64,000 nucleotides of DNA, taken from assembly GCF_963678225.1 (NCBI RefSeq), contig NZ_OY782764.1, positions 588,001-652,000 on the forward strand, given 5' to 3'. Each line of letters begins with the position of its first letter. Position 1 is the first letter of the stretch. This document shows, piece by piece, positions 27,937 through 35,300 of the stretch. The position numbers and the translations under genes are program-made. Source of the stretch: an uncultured Cohaesibacter sp. (GTDB lineage: Bacteria; Pseudomonadota; Alphaproteobacteria; Rhizobiales; Cohaesibacteraceae). The notes under the pieces were generated by a model, which worked only from the letters and a program-made list of their open reading frames with translations, had not been told where the DNA came from and searched no databases.

Positions 27937-30150
27937 ATGCAGCAGCTTATTCATAAAATAACCGGCCTTTTTCTCATGCCTCTAGTTCTGGTTATCGCCA
28001 TCAGCGGGGCAGCCCTTTCCATTTATCCTGTACTGGAACAAACCAGCCAATCAACAGGTTCCGCTACCAACCTGTCAGTTGCGGAGCTGGCTAGCGCAGT
28101 TAAACAGAGCCATCCAGGTACATCCCAAATCGTTCGCCACGCCTCCGGGCAGATCGTTGCCTACTATTTTGAGAATGGCAATTCCGGTTCAGATCTTATC
28201 GATCCGACCACGGGCGAAAGCCTTGGGGCCTACCAGCCATCGCAGACCCGGATTTGGCTCACCGATTTGCATCGGTCCCTGTTTATGGGCGATGGCGGGC
28301 GCATGACCGCCGGTTTGGGGGCGGCGGTCATGCTGCTCATCTGTGTGTCTGGCCTGATTATGCTCAAACGCCGAATGGGGGGCTGGCGTCAGCTTTTCAG
28401 TCCGATCCGGGGAACGCTGTCCCAACGTCTGCACCTTGAAGTGGCTCGGATGGCCATTGTTGGCTTGAGCCTGAGTGCCATTACGGGCCTTTATATGACC
28501 GCCGCTACATTCGGGCTTGCGCCGGACGGCTCCGGTTCGAACATCGCTTTCCCTGATGTCAAGGGAGGAACACCAGCCCCCATCGTCTCCCTCGAAGGGC
28601 TGCAGAATGTGTCGGTGACACAATTGCGCGACCTGACCTTCCCCTACAACGGGGATGCAAGTGACACTTTTACGCTGACGACCGCCAACGGTTCTGGATA
28701 TGTGGATCAGGCAACCGGTGCGCTATTGGCTTATACGCCCAATAGCAGTGCAAAACAGATTTATGAATTCATCTATATGCTGCATACCGGTGACGGACTT
28801 GCGCCGCTCGCTCTGCTGCTCGGTTTTGCGTCGCTAGGTGTGCCTGCCATGGGAGCAACCGGAGCGCTTATCTGGTGGAAGAAAAGACAAAGCAAACCAA
28901 GGATTGCCAACAACACAAAACCACGGGATGCCGATGCGGTCATTCTCGTCGGAAGCGAAGGCAATAGCACCTGGGGTTTTGCGCGCAGCCTTCACGACGG
29001 GTTGTCCAGAGCCGGATTGCGAGTTCATACCGCCAAAATGAATGATATGGCCAAAACTTACCCTAATGCGAACCAGATCTACGTCCTCGCAGCCACGTAT
29101 GGAGATGGCGAGGCGCCCGCATCTGCCAACCAGTTTATGACGAGACTGGATGCCTATGAGGGCGACAAAAGTGTTCCCGTAGCCATACTTGGATTTGGTG
29201 ACAAACAGTTCTCGCAATTCTGTCAATTTGCCTTCACGGTTGGCGCACGCTTTAGCCGGAATGGTTGGCATCAATTTATGCCACTAGCCACGATCAACCG
29301 GCAGTCCGTGCAGGAGTTCGCTCGTTGGAGTAACGCCTTGTCTCAAAATCTTGGCATCTCTCTGGAACTGGATCCCGTTCAGATTGATGTGAAACGCCAC
29401 AGATTGAAGCTCGTTTCAAGGGCAGATTATGGGCATGAAGTGCAGGCGCCAACCTCAGTATTCCGGTTTGAGGTGGCCAATGATACAAAATCATGGATGT
29501 CGCGCCTGGTGGGCGGAAGGCTGCCTGCTTTCGAGCCCGGAGATCTGCTCGCCATCACGCCAGAAGGAGATAACGTTCCACGCTATTATTCACTTGCTTC
29601 CGGCCGCAAGAACGGCTTTGTCGAAATTTGCGTACGCAATGTTCCCGGCGGTCTTTGCTCTGGGCAGTTGCATGGCCTTAAGCCAGGCGATCACATCGAG
29701 GCAGCCTTTCAGGCCAATCCCGGCTTTCGTCTGAAAGATTCCAGAGCTCCGGTTATTCTGATTGGTGCAGGGGCCGGTATTGCGCCTCTTGTTGGCTTCA
29801 TCCGAAATAATCACCGCAAGAGACCAATGCGCCTTTATTTCGGCGCTCGTCACCCGCAGTCGGATTTCCTTTACCGTCACGAATTGGGCGAATGGCACAC
29901 GAGCGGATTCCTGCACTCCTTGAAGGCAGCTTTCTCGCGCACGCAGCGGCGGCTCTATGTGCAGGATCGGTTGCGTCAGGATGCGGCAGAACTTGCGGCG
30001 CTCGTGCGAGATGGTGCCCAGATCATGGTCTGCGGTGGACGCGGCATGGCCAAAGGCATTGAAGAAACGCTGACAGATATACTGCAATCCACCGGGGTTG
30101 ATCTGAAAGAGCTGAGAAAGGAAGGACGGTATGTTGAAGATGTCTTTTGA
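27937..30150 (+). CDS. PepSY membrane protein fused to flavodoxin and FAD/NAD(P)H reductase
   Basis: A 737-residue inner-membrane flavoreductase. The N-terminal half is a PepSY_TM protein with about four membrane helices (residues 8-28, two near 120-195, one near 275-305) and periplasmic PepSY segments (LIDPTTGESLGAY, GYVDQATGALLAY). The cytoplasmic half resembles sulfite reductase flavoprotein: a flavodoxin-like FMN domain (AVILVGSEGNSTWGFARSL, VLAATYGDGEAPASA), FAD-binding PRYYSLASG, and NAD(P)H-binding VILIGAGAGIAPLVGFI and IMVCGGRGMAKGIEETL. It would carry electrons from cytosolic NAD(P)H to the periplasm, with the DUF2271 protein as natural acceptor. I chose the ATG at 27937 because MQQLIHKITGLF aligns with the usual start; a TTG at 27907 would add ten residues. 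Confidence 0.88.
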   Translation: MQQLIHKITGLFLMPLVLVIAISGAALSIYPVLEQTSQSTGSATNLSVAELASAVKQSHPGTSQIVRHASGQIVAYYFENGNSGSDLIDPTTGESLGAYQPSQTRIWLTDLHRSLFMGDGGRMTAGLGAAVMLLICVSGLIMLKRRMGGWRQLFSPIRGTLSQRLHLEVARMAIVGLSLSAITGLYMTAATFGLAPDGSGSNIAFPDVKGGTPAPIVSLEGLQNVSVTQLRDLTFPYNGDASDTFTLTTANGSGYVDQATGALLAYTPNSSAKQIYEFIYMLHTGDGLAPLALLLGFASLGVPAMGATGALIWWKKRQSKPRIANNTKPRDADAVILVGSEGNSTWGFARSLHDGLSRAGLRVHTAKMNDMAKTYPNANQIYVLAATYGDGEAPASANQFMTRLDAYEGDKSVPVAILGFGDKQFSQFCQFAFTVGARFSRNGWHQFMPLATINRQSVQEFARWSNALSQNLGISLELDPVQIDVKRHRLKLVSRADYGHEVQAPTSVFRFEVANDTKSWMSRLVGGRLPAFEPGDLLAITPEGDNVPRYYSLASGRKNGFVEICVRNVPGGLCSGQLHGLKPGDHIEAAFQANPGFRLKDSRAPVILIGAGAGIAPLVGFIRNNHRKRPMRLYFGARHPQSDFLYRHELGEWHTSGFLHSLKAAFSRTQRRLYVQDRLRQDAAELAALVRDGAQIMVCGGRGMAKGIEETLTDILQSTGVDLKELRKEGRYVEDVF

Positions 30151-31150
30151 TATAGAACGAGCAGGTCGCCAGCAAACCGGGTTGCACAAGCATGTCTTCA
30201 ACGGAAAAACTATGGGCACCCGCTATAGCGCCATTATCATAAGCGAGGAGGTACAGCCGGCTGAAGGGCTCGAAGAAGCGTTGTACGCCGCAGTGGATCG
30301 GGTGGACAGGCAAATGTCTACCTGGAACCCGGACTCGGATCTTATGCAGTTGAACAGAGCCAAAGTCGACGTCTGGACGAAAGTGCCAGCAGACCTTTTC
30401 AAGGTGCTGGAAGGAGCCATTGCGATCAATCGGGCTTCAAGTGGCCTGTTCGATCCGGCTGTTGGTTCCATCGTAGACGCATGGGGGTTTGGAGCCACGT
30501 CGCGGGAACCCGATGTAAAGAGCATAGGTGAGCAACTGCGCCAAACAAGAATGCCGACACACGCGCTTTTGGAGCTGGATCCTGAACAGCAGGCGGTACT
30601 GAAAAAGGCACAAGTGAAACTCGACCTATGCGGCATAGCCAAGGGCTATGGTGTGGATGTTATGGCCGAGGTGTTGAAGGCTTTCGACATCAAGAGCGGC
30701 CTTGTTGGCATTGATGGTGAAATGCGCGCTATCGGGCCTAAGGTAAAGAACGTGCCATGGTCTATTGCTTTGGAGAAACCGGACTATAGCATGCGAGAAG
30801 CATTTGGTAAGGTGCATTTGCAGGACGCAGCCATCGCGACCAGCGGCGATTATCGGCACTGGGTAAAGGTTGGCAACCGCACTTTTAGCCATACGATGGA
30901 CCCGCGCCGCAATGGTCCACTTCAGAATAATGTGGCATCGGTCAGCGTGATAGCCGAGCACTGCATGACGGCGGATGGATGGGCAACCGCACTCATGGTG
31001 ATGGGCGCGGAGGCCGGGTTGCATGTAGCCCGTGCGAAGGGGATCAATGCCCTTTTCCTTATCAGAGATGGAGAAACGCTCAAGCAGATCGCTGTGGGGC
31101 CTGCGTTTGAATCTACATCGTCAGATTATCGAAGCACTTGCTGGATTTAA
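30131..31150 (+). CDS. apbE: FAD:protein FMN transferase (ApbE family)
   Basis: A 339-residue protein that should transfer FMN from FAD to a Thr/Ser of a target protein. Motifs are NGKTMGTRYSAII, MSTWNPDSDLMQLN, VKLDLCGIAKGYGVDVMAEVL, SGDYRHWVKVG and FSHTMDPRRNGP. It overlaps the PepSY reductase gene by 20 bp, so translation is coupled. The neighbouring DUF2271 protein with DGITGAS is the obvious substrate. Unlike most ApbE proteins it shows no signal peptide or lipobox (start MLKMSFDIERAGRQQTG), which is at odds with a periplasmic substrate unless the start is wrong or flavinylation precedes export. Confidence 0.9.
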   Translation: MLKMSFDIERAGRQQTGLHKHVFNGKTMGTRYSAIIISEEVQPAEGLEEALYAAVDRVDRQMSTWNPDSDLMQLNRAKVDVWTKVPADLFKVLEGAIAINRASSGLFDPAVGSIVDAWGFGATSREPDVKSIGEQLRQTRMPTHALLELDPEQQAVLKKAQVKLDLCGIAKGYGVDVMAEVLKAFDIKSGLVGIDGEMRAIGPKVKNVPWSIALEKPDYSMREAFGKVHLQDAAIATSGDYRHWVKVGNRTFSHTMDPRRNGPLQNNVASVSVIAEHCMTADGWATALMVMGAEAGLHVARAKGINALFLIRDGETLKQIAVGPAFESTSSDYRSTCWI

Positions 31151-31519
31151 CCATGAAGGCAAGTATCATTTCATCTTTGCTAAAGGCGACAAGGCTCACC
31201 AGCACAACAGATTTCGTCCAAGAGGTCCAGCCATACAGAAGCCTTGCGTATCTGTGAACGGCTACTTTGATAGTTTTTGGGCCGCCTGATTACTCGATAT
31301 GCTGCGCTTTGAATGAATGGCAGGAATGAGTAAGCTACCCTTAGACAAGTACCAACTGTCGATTTTCGGGTATGGGCCGCGATTGCTGGTTGTGAACCAA
31401 CTCTGTCTCATAGATCAAGACTGAGCTTCTACGCTTCACGCAAGCCAAAGCCTTCTGTTATATTTTCTTTGCGAACTGCTGCGGGTGCTTCGGTGTCAAC
31501 CCTAACGGCGCAGATCTAT
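31151..31519. other. Intergenic stretch between apbE and the orphan antitoxin
   Basis: About 370 bp in which I find no supportable gene. The minus strand past the antitoxin gene, where a RES-type toxin would be expected, has only short broken frames and no recognisable toxin motif. The base composition is lower in G+C than apbE. It probably represents eroded accessory DNA. Confidence 0.4.
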
Positions 31520-31864
31520 CTATGAATAGAGACCTGATTGAACCGACCGCAAATAGGCAAGAACTCTTTCAGCTTTGCGCTCCGACACCAAATCAAACGC
31601 AGCTTTTCCGGCCCAACTAGGAAACGGTTGATGTTTAAACCAAAGAGCCGCACACTGATCAGGCCCAGTCATCTCGCTTGCTAAGTTGAGGATGCTCATT
31701 AATGGGCGAACTGCTTCTTCGAGTTTGAGCAAATCCGTTCGCGAGTACAATGCATGTCGATCGATGCCTGTCAGCTTAGCCAATTCTGCTTGCGTGATAC
31801 CAAGGTTCGTTGCGAATGCTCGTGCAGATATAATGTGGCTGTTGGGATCGAATGGCGTGACCAT
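31520..31864 (-). CDS. DUF2384 (Xre/MbcA/ParS) antitoxin-like protein
   Basis: A 114-residue protein. The N-terminal half is an Xre-like HTH (ARAFATNLGITQAELAKLTGIDRHALYSR). The C-terminal half has the toxin-binding signature (AALWFKHQPFPSWAGKAAFDLV, ERVLAYLRSVQSGLYS) of antitoxins that pair with RES-domain toxins. Normally the toxin gene follows directly on the same strand, but none is recognisable downstream. It may be a solitary antitoxin left after toxin loss, or a repurposed regulator. Confidence 0.75.
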   Translation of the reverse strand: MVTPFDPNSHIISARAFATNLGITQAELAKLTGIDRHALYSRTDLLKLEEAVRPLMSILNLASEMTGPDQCAALWFKHQPFPSWAGKAAFDLVSERKAERVLAYLRSVQSGLYS

Positions 31865-31923
31865 GTTTGAAGAACTTCTTTACGAAGCAAGTATTTGACG
31901 TGCATGCGAGGCTAGCCCATTCT

Positions 31924-33883
31924 GTAACCATATTTCGAACGATTCAAATCTCTTGAACCGCCCAACGGTTGCCGAAAGCAATCATCTTGTGACAGATGCT
32001 TATCCAATTCCTTGCGGTCAGGTCGACGAGAACAGTGCTCTTCATTCAAACGGCAGCAATGCAGAAGTTGATCTTCGGCTTATGCGCGGTAGTGAAGGTC
32101 TGGATTGCGCCGCGAATGCAAATCGCGATCCCGGATGAGCAATTTCGGGCAATGATGCAGCGCATCAGACTGCTTGGTGGCCAGCAAACCGGATGACTTC
32201 CGCAAGGGCCATGATGGCCTCGCTGGCCTTGTCAGGAACGAGTTGGCCAAGGATCCCTTCACTGGCACAGTGTTTGTCTTTCGGTCCTGACGGGCAGATC
32301 GGCTGAAGCCTCCTTATTGGGATGGTACGGGGCTCGTGCTCGCCTACAAGCGTCTTGAGGAGCATAGCTTTGTTTGGCCGGAGATCCGGGATGGTATGAT
32401 GCGGCTTGATCATGCCCAGTTTGAAGCCCTTTTTGCCGGGCTTGACTGGCGGCGGGTCAGAAGTCTGGAAGTGCGGGCACCACAGGATGTTGAATAACTG
32501 CGTCAGGATGACTCGGGCCCGATGTTGTTTGTGTCCTGGTGGCAGAAATCTGCTAGATTTTGGCCATGTTGACCGAAGCCGATCTACCCGATGATATTGC
32601 AGCCCTGAAGGCGCGGGTAGATGCCATCGAGGCGCATGGCATCCGCAAGGATGAACGGATTGCCCAGCTTGAAAAGCTGGTCAAGGCCTTCAAGCAGGCT
32701 CTCTTTGGCAGCAAGTCGGAAAGGGCTGATCCCAATCAGTTCCAGCTGGCCCTTGAGGATCTGGAGACAGCCATTGCTGTGGTTCATGCCGCCGATGAGG
32801 CCGATCCCTCTCCAATAGAGCCCACACGCAAGAAGCGCCGTTCGGCCAATTGCGGGGCCTTACCAAGACATCTGCCACGGATCGAGGAAGTGATCGAGCC
32901 GGACAGTTTGGTCTGCTCCTGTGGGGGCCGGTAGGGCCGCTTTCGAACTGCGGCCCGTCTTTGACACCCTGCTTGCCGATCTGAAGCGATCAGGCAAGCT
33001 CTTCATGCCCTCTCGGACGATTGCTCTGCAATCGCCTGCCGGGTAACAGATGAAACCCCGGCTTCAGTCCTTGAGCCCGGCAAACGAAGGACAAAAACCG
33101 GCTACTTTTAGGCACTGGTCCGGGATGATCGACCCTGGCAAGGAACTAGAGCAGGAGGCGGTCCTCCGGGAGTGGCCTTCACCTATGCGCCGGGGCGCAG
33201 CGGGCACTATGCCGACCAGATATTGCAGGGCTTCAGCGGCATTCTGCAGGTGGATGGCTATACCGGTTACAATCAGTTGCTCAAGCGAAGGAGCCAGGAT
33301 ATCCGCCTTGCCTATTGCAGGGCGCATGCCCGCCGCAAACTGGTAGAGATCACGCGCGCCGGCACAGCTCCCATTGCGAAGGAGGGCATCGAACGGATTG
33401 CCGCTCTATATCGCATTGAGGCTGAGATCAAAGGCATGGATGCTGATACGAATCTTTCAATACGACAGGAAAAGTCTGCGCCTTTGATTACAGACCTGCA
33501 AGCCTGGCTCAGTCAGCACCGCGCTCGTGTCTCGAAGAAATCGCCACTGGGCCTGGCGCTGGCCTATATCGCCAAATACTGGGAAGGTCTTTGCCTGTTC
33601 CTCATCGACGGGCGCATCGAGATCGACAACAACAGTCTAGAGCGGACAATCAGGCCGATTGCCCTCAATCGCAAGAATGCTCTCTTTGCCGGTCATGATG
33701 AGGGAGCCGAAAACTGGGCGATCATCGCCTCGCTCATCGCAACCAGTAAACTCAATGGCATCGATCCTCATGCATGGCTAGCCAGAACGCTCAAAGCCAT
33801 CGTCAATGGTCACAAGCTGTGCAACGCCAATGAGCTCCTGCCTTGGAACTATCCCCGAAACGTGAGAGCGGAACAGCGGTTAC
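31924..33883 (+). mobile_element. Degenerate IS66-family element
   Basis: This span contains remains of tnpB and tnpC in the standard IS66 order. Candidate ends are GTAACC at 31924 (GTAACCATATTTCG) and GGTTAC at 33878-33883 (reverse GTAACCGCTGTTCCG). They agree at the terminal six bases and partly beyond. I find no 8-bp target duplication and no recognisable tnpA; the 240 bp before tnpB hold no recognised gene. The element is shorter than a usual IS66 because of internal loss and cannot move on its own. The ends are tentative. Confidence 0.6.
32165..32497 (+). pseudogene. IS66 accessory protein TnpB, interrupted
   Basis: The frame reads KPDDFRKGHDGLAGLVRNEL, then TGTVFVFRS, an in-frame TGA at 32288-32290, then RADRLKPPYWDGTGLVLAYK and RLEEHSFVWPEI to a TAA at 32497. 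This is the whole IS66 TnpB core (DFRKG...VFVFR...DRLK...W). The start region before about 32170 is not clear. The nonsense codon makes it a pseudogene. Confidence 0.8.
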
Positions 33884-33934
33884 TCTTTTGCACGTCTCAT
33901 GATTCTATTCTAGATCTCGCAACAGCACTATAAT
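32566..33934 (+). pseudogene. IS66 transposase TnpC, interrupted and internally deleted
   Basis: It begins MLTEADLPDDIAALKARVDA with the leucine-zipper-like and KLVKAFKQALFGSKSERADP segments of TnpC. After CSCGGR at 32934 it stops, and the zinc-finger and first catalytic part are missing. Later frames give FELRPVFDTLLADLKRSGKLF, then ADETPASVLEPGKRRTKTGYF with a TAG where Trp is expected, and then an open frame from VAFTYAPGRSGHYADQILQG through NNSLERTIRPIALNRKN (the DDE glutamate region) to NELLPWNY. The natural stop is lost, so the frame runs on to 33934. Confidence 0.85.
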
Positions 33935-33994
33935 GCTCTTGTTGAACGGTGCCTCGAAATTGGTGCTACAGATTTAGACAGGTAGTGGTTTGTT

Positions 33995-34285
33995 TTAATC
34001 CTCTAAACCTAAGAAAATTTCCAATGCTTCTGACAGGTTGTTTACGCCACATGAAATTCCTAATGATTGGGCTTCTTCCTGGTAATTGAACATTACAAAA
34101 TCAGAATTTGATCGCAAAATGTTTCTTTCTTTGATTGTACTATCTACACCATGTTTAAGATCGTCAAACTCGATTAGAATATACCACCCTGGATTATCGG
34201 TAGTTTCTATTGTAATACCACCTTGGTGTTCCCAATCCCCATCGCATCTATCTTTAAACCAGGCTTCGATTTTTGAAATATTCAT
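33995..34285 (-). CDS. Imm53-family immunity protein
   Basis: A 96-residue protein starting MNISKIEAWFKDRCDGDWEH, followed by GGITIETTDNPGWYILIEFDD. The CDGDWEH...I.T.DNPGW pattern is the signature of immunity protein 53, which neutralises a C-terminal toxin domain of polymorphic or contact-dependent toxins. Only the last 26-27 codons of the cognate toxin gene remain just upstream, cut by an IS6-family element. The locus is AT-rich compared with its surroundings, typical of such horizontally moved cassettes. Here it is an orphan immunity gene and appears intact. Confidence 0.85.
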   Translation of the reverse strand: MNISKIEAWFKDRCDGDWEHQGGITIETTDNPGWYILIEFDDLKHGVDSTIKERNILRSNSDFVMFNYQEEAQSLGISCGVNNLSEALEIFLGLED

Positions 34286-34296
34286 GTTAATTCTCG

Positions 34297-34378
34297 TTAT
34301 TTAGGAAGTTCATCAGGTTCTACAGAACGAACATCTTTTTCTTTAGGCTCATGGACATGTGGGGTTGGGACTTTAGTT
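34297..34378 (-). pseudogene. C-terminal tail of a polymorphic toxin gene, truncated by an IS
   Basis: Reading out of the IS6-family end, the minus strand gives PTKVPTPHVHEPKEKDV then RSVEPDELPK and a TAA at 34297-34299, 11 bp before the Imm53 gene. Pro-rich tails containing PHVHEP...ELP are typical of the very end of polymorphic-toxin domains, and toxin-then-immunity order on one strand is the family rule. Everything upstream has been lost at the IS junction. Confidence 0.6.
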
Positions 34379-35300
34379 GGCTCTGTTGCAAAAACTCTGA
34401 GGAGCAGTCGAGAGACTCAGGCCGCCTGCCACTTAGGCCATAGAGCTAGGTGATCTTTTCTTGAGCAGAGCGATAGCCTCCTCAAGAGCACCAAGACCAA
34501 CACCAAAGGCCCTTTCGACAATCCGAGCTTTTCCAAGGATGTCATTTGAGAGATTGAAATGATTGGCCTGCCCCTTTCTTAAGGCGTGCATAACCTCAAA
34601 TCCCTTGATGGTCGCATACGCTTTCTCCATAGTTTTGACCCCTCGCACAGGCCTGATCAATTGCTTCAACTTGCCATGATCTGCCTCCACAACATTGCTG
34701 AGATACTTCACCTGGCGGTGCATGGTGTCCTTCGGGCACCGACCTTCCTTCTTCACTTCAGCGAGGGCGATGCCATAAGACGCAGCCCTGTCCGTGTTGA
34801 TGATGACTGGTTTCTGCCATTCCTTTGCACGCCTCAGCGTCTTGGAGAGAAACCGCTTCGCTGCCTTGGCATTTCGGATCGCAGAGAGATAAAAATCATT
34901 CGTGTTGCCGAACTAGTCGACCGCCCGATAGAGATAGGCCCACTCATTGCCCGGCCGGCAAGCAAGGCGCCGGCCAGAGGAGGCCCCGTATCTTGATGTA
35001 TGTTTCATCGACCCGCCAGCTGGAAGAACGAAGCGAATGCCACTGCCAGCACAGCCGTCGTTCAATTTCTGGGCATATTTCTGAACCCAGCGATAGATCG
35101 TTGAGTGATCCACGGGAACGCCACGCTCTGTCATCATTTGCTCCAGATTCCGATAGCTTATACCATACCGGAAATACCACCGGACTGCCCACAAGATCAT
35201 ATCACCCTAAAAATGGCGCCACTTGAAATGTTTACGCATTTCCCGCTCCTGCCAAAAATATCAGTTTGAAGCAGATAGTCTAATTTTTTGCAACAGAGCC
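34379..35300 (-). mobile_element. Degenerate IS6-family insertion sequence
   Basis: Terminal inverted repeats GGCTCTGTTGCAAAAA at 34379 and its complement ending at 35300 are of the IS6/IS26 type. The element is about 922 bp and encloses one transposase pseudogene on the minus strand. The 8-bp flanks (CTTTAGTT left, CGATGCAA right) differ, so there is no target duplication. The left flank is a toxin remnant and the right flank is the 3' end of a core aminopeptidase gene. This pattern fits an IS6-mediated adjacent deletion or recombination between two copies rather than simple insertion. Confidence 0.85.
34433..35239 (-). pseudogene. IS6-family DDE transposase, multiply interrupted
   Basis: From the ATG at 35239 (MRKHFKWRHF) a TAG follows at codon 11. 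The frame resumes with MILWAVRWYFRYGISYRNLE and STIYRWVQKYA. The first catalytic Asp segment WRVDETYIKIRG is in a different frame, followed by about 12 extra codons. The first frame returns at EWAYLYRAVD, hits TAG at 34913-34915, and continues to the second Asp (IINTDRAASYGIAL) and the Glu (NVVEADHGKLKQLIRPVRG). At least two stops and two frameshifts make it non-functional. Confidence 0.88.

Noticed and set aside
24409..32290. Possible TGA recoding, since two accessory genes carry single in-frame TGA codons (24409 and 32288)
   Set aside because: Many core genes here use TGA as a true stop in ATGA overlaps, and the IS genes also contain TAG stops and frameshifts, so ordinary decay explains both.
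23834..35279. A second attachment site repeating the tRNA-Arg 3' end
   Set aside because: I looked for GGTTCGAATCC and the CGGGTGCGCCA end through the accessory region and found no convincing copy, so the island's far end is not defined by att.
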